Positions 8,713-20,236 are shown, counted from the stretch's first letter. The stretch: 64,000 nt of DNA from Aquisalimonas sp007126095 (GCF_048323695.1 NZ_JBLWFT010000001.1:620001-684000), one strand, 5' to 3'. Notes: generated by a model not told the origin, from the sequence alone. Translations and numbers: made by a program.

Positions 8713-8729
8713 CCCGCATCGGTCGCCGT

Positions 8730-8759
8730 TTGGGAACCGCGCTCCCGGCGGTGTATGCT
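8730..8759 (+). promoter_or_regulatory. Weak putative promoter before mnmA
   Basis: TTGGGA (8730-8735) and TATGCT (8754-8759) are 18 bases apart, about 45 bases before the mnmA ATG. Confidence 0.35.
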
Positions 8760-8802
8760 TCGCCGCAACACGGTTCAGGCCCCCGGGAAGTCGCGCGTCA
8801 TC

Positions 8803-9936
8803 ATGTCCACCGCACGTACTCCAAGCGTTATAGTCGGCCTCTCCGGCGGTGTCGATTCGTCGGTCGCCGCCCTGCGCCTGGTGGAACAGGGGTACCGGGT
8901 CCAGGGGCTGTTCATGCGCAACTGGGAAGACGACGACACCGACACGGTGTGCACCGCCGAGGCGGATCTGGAGGACGTGCGGCAGGTTTGCCGGGAGCTG
9001 GATATCCCGCTTCACCAGGTGAATTTCGCCGACCGGTATCGCCAGCAGGTCTTCGATGACTGCCTGCGCGAGTTCGAGGCCGGCCGGACGCCCAACCCGG
9101 ACGTACTCTGCAACCGGGAAATCAAGTTCCGCGCCTTCCTCGACCACGCCATGCGCCTAGGCGCCGATTACGTCGCCACCGGGCATTACACCCGTATCGG
9201 CCGCGACCCGGACACCGGTCGCGCAACCCTGCTGCGCGGCCTCGACCACGGCAAGGACCAGAGCTATTTCCTGTACATGGTCGGCCATGAGGCGCTGGAG
9301 CGCACACTGTTCCCGGTGGGCGAACTGGAGAAGCCCGAGGTGCGCCGCATCGCCGAGGACGCCGGTTTCGACAACTTCGAGAAGAAGGACAGCACCGGCA
9401 TCTGTTTCATCGGCGAGCGAGATTTCCGCGGCTTCCTGTCGCGCTACATCGCCAGCACGCCCGGCCCCATCGTGGATACAGCCGGCAACCGGATCGGCGA
9501 GCACCAGGGGCTGAGCTTCTACACGATGGGCCAGCGCCAGGGGCTGGGAATCGGTGGCCGTGCAGGCGCTGGCGGCCAGCCCTGGTACGTGGTGGGCAAG
9601 GATATCCCCGCCAACACACTGGTGGTCGCCCAGGGCGGCAACCATCCGGCGCTGTTCTCCGCGGGACTGATGGCGACCGATCTCCACTGGGTCGCCGGTG
9701 CGCCCCCCTCGGATGATGTCATGCGCTGTACTGCCAAAATCCGCTATCGCCAGCCGGATCAGGGTTGTACCGTCGGCGTGCAGGGCGATCGCGCCCGCGT
9801 GGTCTTCGATGAACCCCAGCGCGCCGTCACACCGGGCCAGTCCATCGTCTTCTACCACGGTGACCGGTGCCTCGGAGGCGGCATCATCGATCAACGCTTG
9901 AGCACGGGAGAACTTGATGCTGCAGTCCATGCGTAA
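8803..9936 (+). CDS. mnmA: tRNA-specific 2-thiouridylase MnmA
   Basis: The 377-residue enzyme makes 2-thiouridine at wobble position 34 of Glu, Gln and Lys tRNAs, receiving sulfur from the Tus relay. The PP-loop SGGVDS is at residues 14-19, the nucleophile Cys103 lies in NPDVLCNREIKF, and the persulfide Cys201 in STGICFIGERDF. The ATG at 8803 is preferred because the upstream in-frame ATG would overlap the promoter-like region and add residues absent from the family. The end overlaps hflD by 20 bases. Confidence 0.97.
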   Translation: MSTARTPSVIVGLSGGVDSSVAALRLVEQGYRVQGLFMRNWEDDDTDTVCTAEADLEDVRQVCRELDIPLHQVNFADRYRQQVFDDCLREFEAGRTPNPDVLCNREIKFRAFLDHAMRLGADYVATGHYTRIGRDPDTGRATLLRGLDHGKDQSYFLYMVGHEALERTLFPVGELEKPEVRRIAEDAGFDNFEKKDSTGICFIGERDFRGFLSRYIASTPGPIVDTAGNRIGEHQGLSFYTMGQRQGLGIGGRAGAGGQPWYVVGKDIPANTLVVAQGGNHPALFSAGLMATDLHWVAGAPPSDDVMRCTAKIRYRQPDQGCTVGVQGDRARVVFDEPQRAVTPGQSIVFYHGDRCLGGGIIDQRLSTGELDAAVHA

Positions 9937-10546
9937 CCAGACCCTGGCGCTGGCCGCCCTGTTCCAGGCGCTCAGCGAAGTCCGCCGGATCGCACGCACC
10001 GGTCAGGCGAACATGGATGAGGTCGGGACGTGCATGAATGGGCTGCTCAACCGGTTCGACGGCGACATCGGCGCTGCCTACGGTGGAGAAGTACGGCTGC
10101 TCCCCGGGCTGCACCGGCTGCGCGACCAGCTCTCCGACCCGCAGGACCAGGAGCTCACCCGCTACGCCATCGTCCTCATGCACCTGGAGCGCAAGCTGAT
10201 GCGTCAGCGCACCATGCTTGCCCAGCTCGCGGACGGGATCGAGCAGGCGAGCCGACAGGCAGAGCACTTCCACCCCGCCCACGAGAACGTGATCGGGCGC
10301 CTGGCCGACCTCTACGGCAACACCATCAGCACGCTGAAACCCAAGGTCATGGTCCAGGGCGAACGGCAGTGGCTCGAGGACCCGCGCAACACCAACCAGG
10401 TGCGCGCCCTGCTGCTGGCCGGTATTCGCGCAACCACTTTCTGGCGTACGGCCGGCGGTAGCCGGATGCGCCTGGTTTTCCGACGCAACCAGCTGCTCCA
10501 GGCGAGCGATCAGCTGGCGCGGGAACTCGCGGCTGGAACCGCGTGA
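9917..10546 (+). CDS. hflD: High-frequency lysogenization protein HflD homolog
   Basis: The 209-residue protein aligns along its length with E. coli HflD (213 residues), a peripheral membrane helical protein that interacts with lambda CII. Family segments include ELTRYAIVLMHLERKLM, LLAGIRATTFWRTAGGSRMRL and FRRNQLL. A GGGAGA ribosome site suits the ATG at 9917; an ATG at 9929 is possible. It overlaps mnmA, as in other gammaproteobacteria. Its everyday cellular role is not well defined. Confidence 0.93.
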   Translation: MLQSMRNQTLALAALFQALSEVRRIARTGQANMDEVGTCMNGLLNRFDGDIGAAYGGEVRLLPGLHRLRDQLSDPQDQELTRYAIVLMHLERKLMRQRTMLAQLADGIEQASRQAEHFHPAHENVIGRLADLYGNTISTLKPKVMVQGERQWLEDPRNTNQVRALLLAGIRATTFWRTAGGSRMRLVFRRNQLLQASDQLARELAAGTA

Positions 10547-10553
10547 CGAGCAC

Positions 10554-10576
10554 GTCCCGGACGGTCCGTCCGGGAC
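10554..10576. other. Palindromic hairpin after hflD
   Basis: A 9-bp perfect inverted repeat, GTCCCGGAC and GTCCGGGAC, surrounds GGTCC just after hflD. No T-run follows on either strand, so I do not call it a terminator. Confidence 0.4.
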
Positions 10577-10616
10577 CGCAAACTGCGCCGCATTCGTGTA
10601 TGATAACGGCGCCACA

Positions 10617-10721
10617 ATGAAAGCCGAAAAACCAGGGCGGTCCCAGCGCCCGTGTCCCGCCGCGCGCTCACGGACATGCGGGGCGAGCAAGGCCGGACCG
10701 GACGAGAGCACCAACTGGTAA
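10617..10721 (+). CDS. Possible 34-codon leader ORF before acnA
   Basis: A short frame starts with ATGAAAGCC and stops 15 bases before the acnA ATG. Its start context, ACAATGAAAG, is repeated exactly at the real acnA start, and a TATGAT element (10599-10604) lies just upstream. The peptide is rich in Arg, Pro, Ala and Cys and resembles nothing known to me. It may be chance. Confidence 0.2.
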   Translation: MKAEKPGRSQRPCPAARSRTCGASKAGPDESTNW

Positions 10722-10736
10722 AGACTGGGAGGCACA

Positions 10737-13469
<2,733 letters not shown>

Positions 13470-13499
13470 AACCCGGGATCCCTGACGGGTTGAAACAAG

Positions 13500-13536
13500 A
13501 GGCCGGCCGGTTCCCCAACCGCGCCGGCCTTTTTTC
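13500..13536 (+). terminator. Rho-independent terminator of acnA
   Basis: An 8-bp stem AGGCCGGC/GCCGGCCT is followed by five more T, 30 bases after the acnA stop. Confidence 0.9.
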
Positions 13537-13579
13537 GCCCAGGGTGCCTGGAGGAGGATGCCCTCGGAGCTCCAGCCAT

Positions 13580-13676
13580 GGTGGACCTGAAGGTCCACCC
13601 TACGAATGTCGCCATGCCAGGAGCTGGGACACTGACCATGAATGTAGTCCGCGTAGGGTGGACCTTCAGGTCCACC
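13580..13676. repeat. REP-like palindromes, facing pair
   Basis: Two copies of the window's REP-like unit (arms GGTGGACCT and AGGTCCACC, loop GA, tail CTACG) lie at 13580-13604 (plus) and 13652-13676 (minus), 47 bases apart with their tails pointing inward. They sit between the acnA terminator and the MotY-like gene. Confidence 0.85.
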
Positions 13677-13769
13677 AAATGAAACGACCGGAAAGTACTC
13701 ACGCCCTCAAGAAATCACCCCGGTTGCCGATACCCGTGTCAGCACAGGCAGCCCTGACTGACACGAACC

Positions 13770-15134
13770 ATGATTTCGACAACCGCGTGCCAACGTCCGA
13801 TCTCCACGCCCTCCGGCCTGAACCGGATATGCAGCAAGGCTGGCGCCGCAGTCCTGTGGGCTGCCTTGCTTCTGCTGCCGGCAGCGGCCCAGAGCAACGA
13901 GGCCCTGCCGACAACCGGGCAGCATTACATGGCCAGCCTGAGCGAGAGCAGCTGGTACTGGGAGCGCCATGCCAACGCCTGTCACCTCATGCACGCCATT
14001 CCCGGCTTCGGGCTGGCCGTGTTCACACGGGCCGCCGACGGGGCCGTTGCGCTACGCGTCTACACCGGCAATCCGCCCGCCGAGGCGCACACCGTTGATC
14101 TGTGGTCGGCGCCCCGGGACTGGGACGCATCCGCGGTGCGGCGGATCGGGTCCGTCGAGGGAACCCCTGGGCCCGAAACCTTCCGGTTCGGCCCGGACAT
14201 GGCGGTGCAGGTGCTGCGCGAACTGGAGCGCGGTGCCTACCCCACTCTCTCCTTCGACGACTGGCACGCGCCAGGCAACACGCTCGCGGTGAGTCTCTCC
14301 AACGCCGGATTCCGACCGAAGTACCGGGCCTTCATGCGCTGTCAGCCCAGCGAGGATGCGCAGCCGGTCACGTCCCGGCGCGACGAACGGCAGTCCCACG
14401 ACGCGTCAAACGCCCTGACGGTACTCGACGGCAACGCGCCGGACGAGATTCCCGAGGCGACGGACGGTGTGGTCTCCGTCACGACGCGGCAGATCCCGCC
14501 GGACGCAACGACCATCACCCTGGAGTCGGACAACGGTCTACCGCCATCACCGCCCTCCCGCCTCCTGGCCCGTCATGGCCAGGCCGTGATCCCGGCCGAT
14601 CTTCTGGAGGCGGAACGGGAAGCGGAACAGCAGCGGCAACAGGAGCGCGAAGGGGCCCGGCGCGCCGCCGAGGCCGAGGCGCGCCGCGCGCAGGCGGAAG
14701 AAGAGGCGCGCGCCGCAGGCAGCAACGACGAGGGCAGTGGCACTGACGAGAACGGCGGCAACGGTGACCAGGACGGTGTCTACGAGCCCGCTGCCGATGT
14801 ACCGGACGTTGTTTACTTCGTCTCGGGCGACACCGGGTTGACCCGCACCGAACAGGACCGCATCAATGCGTTCGTTGACGCGCTGGGTGAAGACAGCCAG
14901 GCGACCATCACCGTTACGGGGCATACGGGCAGTTCCGCGCCGGAAGCCTACAACGAGGGACTGGGCCGCGAGCGGGCCAATGCCGTTCGGGAGTACCTCG
15001 TGGACCGCGGCATCGCCGAGAACCGTATCGTCGTGGCCACCGCCGGCTCCAGCAACCCGGCGGCGGAGGACGACTCTCCCTTCGAGCAGGCAGCAAATCG
15101 GCGCGCCCGACTACACGCCGGTGAACGGGACTGA
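13770..15134 (+). CDS. MotY-like OmpA-family outer-membrane-associated protein
   Basis: The 454-residue protein has a hydrophobic signal segment ending near AAAQSNEA (about residue 43), an N-terminal domain with HLMHAIPGFGLAVFTRAADG that resembles the MotY N-domain, a long Gln/Glu/Arg-rich probable coiled coil (about 270-315), an acidic Gly/Asn linker, and a C-terminal OmpA/MotB-like domain (about 345-450). MotY forms the T ring of sodium-driven flagellar motors, but no flagellar gene is nearby. The canonical TD of the peptidoglycan-binding GHTD motif is TG here (Gly387), while the Arg of the ERANAV helix is kept. Confidence 0.72.
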   Translation: MISTTACQRPISTPSGLNRICSKAGAAVLWAALLLLPAAAQSNEALPTTGQHYMASLSESSWYWERHANACHLMHAIPGFGLAVFTRAADGAVALRVYTGNPPAEAHTVDLWSAPRDWDASAVRRIGSVEGTPGPETFRFGPDMAVQVLRELERGAYPTLSFDDWHAPGNTLAVSLSNAGFRPKYRAFMRCQPSEDAQPVTSRRDERQSHDASNALTVLDGNAPDEIPEATDGVVSVTTRQIPPDATTITLESDNGLPPSPPSRLLARHGQAVIPADLLEAEREAEQQRQQEREGARRAAEAEARRAQAEEEARAAGSNDEGSGTDENGGNGDQDGVYEPAADVPDVVYFVSGDTGLTRTEQDRINAFVDALGEDSQATITVTGHTGSSAPEAYNEGLGRERANAVREYLVDRGIAENRIVVATAGSSNPAAEDDSPFEQAANRRARLHAGERD

Positions 15135-15220
15135 CTCTGTCTGACGGTACCGGTGCCATGGACGGCGCCGGTGCCTGCCGCATGTGGCGAACCTCGTGGG
15201 GCCACCTGTACACTGCGACC

Positions 15221-15820
15221 ATGCGTTGCGAACCGGCTGTCCCCGTCACCCTCTTCTTAGACTACAACTGCCCCTTTTGCTACGTCGCCAGCCACCGCCT
15301 CGAGCGGCTGAACGCGCGCTACAGGCTGGATGTGCTCTGGCGCTTCCTGGAAATACGGCCGAATGCGCCGAGCCCGGAGGCCGACGGTGCAGATCAGCTG
15401 AACCAACCGGCCCTGCACGCACTACTACGGGAGGATGACCTGCCCTGGCATCCGCCGGCGGTTCTGCCGAACACGCGGCGCGTGCTACTTCTCGCCCAGA
15501 CGGTACTCCTGTACCGACGACCATGTTTTCCGGCGTTCCACCGCGCCGTGTTCCATGCCGTTTTCGGAGAAGGCCGGGATATTGGCGATACGTCAGTACT
15601 CAACGCGCTGGCGCGGGAGTCCGGGGTGGATGACCTGATGACGACTGCATGGGAGTCGGCTGAGCCCGTGGAGGCGTTCCTGTCCCACGTTCAGGCTGCG
15701 CAGGAGCTGGATCTCGCGAGCGTACCTGCGCTTGTGGTCGCCGAGCGGCCTTTTCAGGGGGCGGTCTCCACGGATCTGCTGGAGCAGGCGCTCGAGCAGG
15801 CGGCCCGAGGCGGAGCCTGA
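15221..15820 (+). CDS. DsbA-family thioredoxin-fold protein (2-hydroxychromene isomerase/FrnE-like)
   Basis: The 199-residue protein starts with the thioredoxin strand VTLFLDYNCPFCYVASHRL; the CPFC pair at about residues 17-20 is a DsbA-type redox motif. The C-terminal part has SVPALVVAERPFQGAVS, the cis-proline loop region of the DsbA/FrnE family. No signal peptide is present from the ATG at 15221, so a cytoplasmic location is likely. Upstream frame residues are rejected as non-family. Substrate unknown. It is convergent with the tetR-type gene 5 bases away. Confidence 0.75.
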   Translation: MRCEPAVPVTLFLDYNCPFCYVASHRLERLNARYRLDVLWRFLEIRPNAPSPEADGADQLNQPALHALLREDDLPWHPPAVLPNTRRVLLLAQTVLLYRRPCFPAFHRAVFHAVFGEGRDIGDTSVLNALARESGVDDLMTTAWESAEPVEAFLSHVQAAQELDLASVPALVVAERPFQGAVSTDLLEQALEQAARGGA

Positions 15821-15825
15821 GCGGC

Positions 15826-16440
15826 TCAGCCGGTTTTCTGATCGTTTTCGCGGCGGCGTTCGGTGACGAAGCCGGGAATCAGCGTCATGCTGATGTAGTC
15901 CATGTAGTCCTCGAACTCGGGGCCGGCCGGGATGGTCTCGGGGGCGTCGCGCCGCATCTGCAGGGTCCCGAGGTAGACCGAATAGGCGAGCACCGCACGC
16001 TGCCGCGCCTCCACCGGCCCGAGCCCCATCGCCGAGTAACAGTCCATCATGAAGCCGATGCGTCGATTATTGACCCGCTTGATCACCGGACCCACCAGGG
16101 GATCATTGGCGCCGGCGGCAAAAGCCAGGTAAAGCTGACCGGCCCGTTTGCTGCCATCGGCGTTGCGGAAGAGTCGGTGAATCCGGTTGCGCGGGTCCTG
16201 CTCCCGCTCCGCGCGGGCGATCACATCTTCCGTCTGCTGGCGCTCCCAGCGCTTGAGAGCGGCATCAAGCAACGCGCCACGGTTGGCGAAGTGCCAGTAG
16301 AAACTCCCCTTCGTCACGCCGAGCGCGCGTGCGATCCGCTCCACGGCAACGGCTTCAACGCCATTTTCGGCAACAGCGTCCAACGCCGCGTCGGCCCAGT
16401 CGTCGGCGGTCAGCGATCGGCGGTGATTCGATTTGCTCAT
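15826..16440 (-). CDS. TetR-family transcriptional regulator
   Basis: The 204-residue protein has an N-terminal TetR HTH (about residues 10-56, VAVERIARALGVTKGSFYWHFANRGALLDA) and a helical ligand-binding domain of unknown effector. A perfect palindrome lies 15-32 bases before its ATG, which suggests autorepression. The gene upstream on the same strand is the unrecognised membrane protein 50 bases away, with the palindrome in between, so the two may be partly coupled. Confidence 0.9.
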   Translation of the reverse strand: MSKSNHRRSLTADDWADAALDAVAENGVEAVAVERIARALGVTKGSFYWHFANRGALLDAALKRWERQQTEDVIARAEREQDPRNRIHRLFRNADGSKRAGQLYLAFAAGANDPLVGPVIKRVNNRRIGFMMDCYSAMGLGPVEARQRAVLAYSVYLGTLQMRRDAPETIPAGPEFEDYMDYISMTLIPGFVTERRRENDQKTG

Positions 16441-16454
16441 GGCTGCTTTCTACA

Positions 16455-16472
16455 CCATACGTTTGCGTATGG
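16455..16472. promoter_or_regulatory. Palindromic candidate operator of the TetR regulator
   Basis: Arms CCATACG (16455-16461) and CGTATGG (16466-16472) form a perfect inverted repeat with a 4-base centre, just upstream of the tetR start. The size and position suit a TetR dimer. Confidence 0.6.
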
Positions 16473-16490
16473 CAACTGCCGTCAGGGCGG

Positions 16491-17924
16491 TCAGCGCACA
16501 ACGCCGCCCTCCCGGCCGGAGGGAGATGGCAGCCGCCCTCGCGAAACCAGCGCATCAGGCTTCACCCGCCAGTCGCGCTGACGGATCGTCTCTTCGACCC
16601 ACAGCGGCAGGAAGATCACGAGATCGTACAACTGGATCAGCAACGAACTCACGAATGCCGCCAGGCTGGCAAGCAGTCTGCAAAGCAGCATCGCAACCTG
16701 CAATGCGAGGGCGACCGAATACCCTCCAGTAATCCGGCCATGCCGCACTAGCCCTCTGACCGGTAACACTGAGAACACCAGCGCACAAGGCAACAGGATG
16801 ACCAGCGCCGCCTGAACGCCGGGCGCCATCACCGGCCCGAGCGGGGTGTCCATGGGGGCTGGCGGGATGCCTCCGTGATAGAGCGTGAGTAACGCGAACG
16901 CCGTAGTCAGGGCGACCAGACCCGCGAAACCCGACCAGAACAGCCACCGCCGTGTGTCCGTATCCTGACCGGAGAGTCCGGGCAGCAAGCGCGTGACCCG
17001 AGAACTCTCCAGCAAGAGCATCCCGAGCAGGCCGACGGCCCCGAGCAGCAAAATCGCGGTCGAGACGCCAAGCCCGGGCAGGCCCGCAGCAGGAGCGGTG
17101 GTGCCAAGTAGACTGTTCAGGGGCTCGGCAAGGAGTTGGCCAAGCACCAGGAACCCGAGCCCTGCCAACGCGAGCCACGCGACAGAGAGGGTGAACCGCC
17201 AGAGCGACTGGCCCGCCAGCACGTCGATCCGGACCTGATGCTCATCCCGGAGCGCCTCGTAAGCATTGACGCGCTGGAGAGCGTCTTCTGCCCTCTGGCG
17301 CAGACGCTCCACCCTGGCCGTCAGCTCTTCGACCGCACCGCGAACCCGGCGCCAGTACGGCATGGTCCGGTGCAGGACAAGATAGCGACGCCGCGTCGCG
17401 CGGCGATAAGCATCGAGCAGATCGGCGCGCTGGGTTTCGAGGCCGTCACGCAGATCTTCCAGAGTCTTCTTGACGGTTGGATCCACGGCGCCGAAGTCCG
17501 GCCCCAGGTGTTCCACGAGTCTGGGCCAGCCCGGAAGATCCGGCGGTGGGGCCCCGCTGGTCCGGTAGTCCTGCTCCAGCCGGCCCAGGTGCGCCCGGAG
17601 CTGCTGTTCCAGCTCCGGAATTCCCTTGAGCTCCCGTTCCAGGTCTTCGCCTAAGCGCTCCAGGTTCCAGTCGGCCGCATTCCGGGCCTGCTCCTGCGCC
17701 TGGGCCAGCAGAACGGAGCGCGTCCACGCGCGCACATGGTGTTCCGCGTGCACGCAGTACCGCGCAAGCAGACGAAGCAGTCTGCGGGCGCCGGTGAACA
17801 CCAGCCGGATCAGCCGATGCACCGGCGTGCGCGCCAGGTAGCCCGCCACCAGGACCACCAGCGCCCAGATCAGCGCGTTCAGCGCCGGAACGGGCGTCAG
17901 GGAGAGAACTTCCGGCTCAAGCAT
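16491..17924 (-). CDS. Unrecognised membrane protein with a large coiled-coil region
   Basis: I do not recognise this 477-residue protein. It has one N-terminal membrane segment (about 13-35), a charged Arg/Glu/Leu-rich region likely to be coiled coil (about 60-230), then five or so membrane segments (about 235-450) and a basic tail. The ATG at 17924 follows CAGGAGGCAGG, a strong ribosome site, and replaces a longer upstream frame. The layout loosely recalls mechanosensitive-channel or sensor-like membrane proteins, but no signature is seen. It lies upstream of tetR on the same strand and divergent from ppk. Confidence 0.65.
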   Translation of the reverse strand: MLEPEVLSLTPVPALNALIWALVVLVAGYLARTPVHRLIRLVFTGARRLLRLLARYCVHAEHHVRAWTRSVLLAQAQEQARNAADWNLERLGEDLERELKGIPELEQQLRAHLGRLEQDYRTSGAPPPDLPGWPRLVEHLGPDFGAVDPTVKKTLEDLRDGLETQRADLLDAYRRATRRRYLVLHRTMPYWRRVRGAVEELTARVERLRQRAEDALQRVNAYEALRDEHQVRIDVLAGQSLWRFTLSVAWLALAGLGFLVLGQLLAEPLNSLLGTTAPAAGLPGLGVSTAILLLGAVGLLGMLLLESSRVTRLLPGLSGQDTDTRRWLFWSGFAGLVALTTAFALLTLYHGGIPPAPMDTPLGPVMAPGVQAALVILLPCALVFSVLPVRGLVRHGRITGGYSVALALQVAMLLCRLLASLAAFVSSLLIQLYDLVIFLPLWVEETIRQRDWRVKPDALVSRGRLPSPSGREGGVVR

Positions 17925-18065
17925 CCTGCCTCCTGTGCATGTCTGTTTCGCGGTCGCCGGCAGAGTCCCTGGCGTATTCTTCCCGAGAATGCACGAAGCA
18001 CTCCCCTGCCGACCGCGTTTGCCGTCACAATTATGCGGGGGGACGCGTGTAAATCGCAAAACAGC

Positions 18066-18084
18066 GAGTCACGCCCCTGTCACA
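18066..18084 (+). promoter_or_regulatory. Candidate Pho box upstream of ppk
   Basis: GAGTCAC and CTGTCAC are direct repeats with an 11-bp period, the spacing of PhoB half-sites; the second half matches the consensus CTGTCAY exactly. It lies about 60 bases before the ppk ATG. Confidence 0.45.
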
Positions 18085-18142
18085 CGATGACGCTACGGTG
18101 ACGCCGGTAAACGGCAAGCCCATTTCACGACACGGGATCTCC

Positions 18143-20236
18143 ATGGACTCCATCGACCTGAAGCATCCGGATCTCTACATCAACCGGCAGATGAGTATGC
18201 TGGAGTTCAACGCGCGGGTCCTGGCGCAGGCGCGGGCGACGGACGTACCCCTGCTGGAGCGCCTGCGCTTCCTGTGCATCGTCAGCACCAACCTGGACGA
18301 GTTCTTCGAGATCCGCGTGGCCGGCCTCAAACAGGCCGAGGAACTGGGGTCTACCCAGGCCGGTGCCGACAATCGCATGCCCCAGGAGGTCCTGCGCGAC
18401 ATCAGTGCGCGCGCCCACGAGCTTGTCGACGAGCAGTACGAAATCCTCAACCATGAGCTGATCCCCTCCCTGGCTCGGGAAGGGATCCGCTTCATCCGGC
18501 GCGACGATTGGAGCCCTGGGCAGCGCGCCTGGGTGCAGCAGTATTTCGAGCAGTCGCTGTTGCCGGTGCTCAGCCCCCTGGGGCTCGACCCGGCGCACCC
18601 GTTTCCGCGCATTCTCAACAAGAGCCTGAACTTCATCGTGGAACTGGAGGGCAAGGACGCATTCGGCCGCAACAGCGGCATGGCCGTTGTCCAGGCGCCG
18701 CGCTCCCTGCCCCGGCTGATTCCCGTGCCGGCTGAAGCGGCGGGCGGCCCCAATGAGTGGGTGTTTCTGTCATCGATGATTCACGCCCACGTACACCAGC
18801 TTTTCCCCGGCATGACCGTCCGCGGCTGTTTCCAGTTCCGGGTTACCCGCAACAGCGATCTCTACGTGGATGAAGAGGAAGTGGATGACCTTCTTGTCGC
18901 CATGGAAGGCGAGCTGCAGTCGCGCCGTTACGGTGATGCGGTGCGCCTGGAGGTGGCTGCAAACTGCCCCGACCACATGCGCCGTTTCCTGCTCGAGGAG
19001 TTCGAGCTGACCGCCGATGACCTCTACCCCGTTGACGGCCCCGTGAACCTGAACCGGCTCATGGCCATCTGTGACGGGGTTGATCGCCCGGATCTGACGT
19101 TCCCGGCCTTCACTCCGGCGGTGCCGCCGGAAGTGACCCACAGCACGAGCCTGTTCAAACTGCTGCGCAAGCAGGATCTCCTGCTCCACCACCCCTTCCA
19201 GTCGTTCGCCCCGGTGGTGGATTTCGTGCGGCAGGCTTCCCGGGATCCCGCCGTGCTCGCGATCAAGCAGACCCTCTACCGGACGGGCCCGGATTCTGCC
19301 ATTGTCGACGCCCTGGTCGCCGCCGCCCGTGCCGGCAAGGAGGTCACGGTCATCATCGAGCTGCGGGCGCGGTTCGACGAGGAAGCGAACATCCGTCTCG
19401 CCAACATGCTCCAGGACGCCGGCGCGCACGTGGTCTACGGGGTGGTCGGCCACAAGACCCATGCCAAGATGGTGCTCGTGGTGCGACGCGAGAACGGCAA
19501 GTTGCGCAATTACGTCCACCTGGGCACGGGCAACTACCACTCACGGACCGCCCGTCTCTACACCGATTACGGGCTGCTCACATCCGACCCGGTCATCGGG
19601 GAGGATGTCCACCGCATCTTTCTGCAACTCACCAGCCTCGGCAAGGTCGCCCGGCTGGAGAAGCTGCTGGAGTCACCATTCACCCTGTTCGACACACTGC
19701 TGCAAGCCATCGAGCGGGAGGCGGACCACGCGCGCGCCGAGCGCGGCGGGCGCATCATCTTCAAGGCCAACTCGCTGGTGGAGCCGCGGACCGTGCAGGC
19801 GCTCTATTCGGCCTCCATGGCCGGCGTGGAGATCGACCTGATCATCCGTGGGATGTGCGCACTGCGACCGGGCGTAGCCGGCGTCTCGGAGACCATTCGC
19901 GTGCGCTCGATCGTCGGCCGCTTCCTGGAGCACACGCGGGTGTTCTACTTCGCCAACGGCGGTGAGCCCATTCTGTACGCCTCCAGCGCCGACTGCATGG
20001 AGCGCAACTTCTTCCGCCGCGTGGAAACGGCGTTTCCCATCGAACCCCCGACTCTGCAGCAACAGGTGCTCAGCGATCTGGAAGACTACCTGCGGGACAA
20101 CACCCAGGCGTGGCTATTGCAGCCAGACGGCACGTACCGCCGGGCCCGTCCCGCCGATGGCGAGGAACCGTTCAGTTCCCAGCAGGCGCTGCTTGTGCGC
20201 CTCAGCGGACACGGAGCACCAATCCAAGACGTTTGA
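18143..20236 (+). CDS. ppk1: Polyphosphate kinase 1
   Basis: The 697-residue enzyme reversibly polymerises the gamma-phosphate of ATP into polyphosphate. Conserved parts are the N-domain start INRQMSMLEFNARVL, the region with His440 in HKTHAKMVL (equivalent to E. coli phospho-His435) and His597 in FLEHTRVFYF (equivalent to His592). The ATG at 18143 fits the family start; an upstream in-frame ATG at 18098 would add 15 atypical residues. Its 3' end overlaps the convergent ppx by 35 bases. A Pho-box-like repeat lies upstream. Confidence 0.96.
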   Translation: MDSIDLKHPDLYINRQMSMLEFNARVLAQARATDVPLLERLRFLCIVSTNLDEFFEIRVAGLKQAEELGSTQAGADNRMPQEVLRDISARAHELVDEQYEILNHELIPSLAREGIRFIRRDDWSPGQRAWVQQYFEQSLLPVLSPLGLDPAHPFPRILNKSLNFIVELEGKDAFGRNSGMAVVQAPRSLPRLIPVPAEAAGGPNEWVFLSSMIHAHVHQLFPGMTVRGCFQFRVTRNSDLYVDEEEVDDLLVAMEGELQSRRYGDAVRLEVAANCPDHMRRFLLEEFELTADDLYPVDGPVNLNRLMAICDGVDRPDLTFPAFTPAVPPEVTHSTSLFKLLRKQDLLLHHPFQSFAPVVDFVRQASRDPAVLAIKQTLYRTGPDSAIVDALVAAARAGKEVTVIIELRARFDEEANIRLANMLQDAGAHVVYGVVGHKTHAKMVLVVRRENGKLRNYVHLGTGNYHSRTARLYTDYGLLTSDPVIGEDVHRIFLQLTSLGKVARLEKLLESPFTLFDTLLQAIEREADHARAERGGRIIFKANSLVEPRTVQALYSASMAGVEIDLIIRGMCALRPGVAGVSETIRVRSIVGRFLEHTRVFYFANGGEPILYASSADCMERNFFRRVETAFPIEPPTLQQQVLSDLEDYLRDNTQAWLLQPDGTYRRARPADGEEPFSSQQALLVRLSGHGAPIQDV

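Noticed and set aside
10554..10576. Terminator of hflD
   Set aside because: The 9-bp hairpin has no T-run on either strand; it is listed only as a palindrome.
15800..15860. Terminator between the DsbA-family gene and tetR
   Set aside because: The CTGAGC/GCTCAG palindrome leaves almost no loop, and the T-run is short; the convergent genes are only 5 bases apart.
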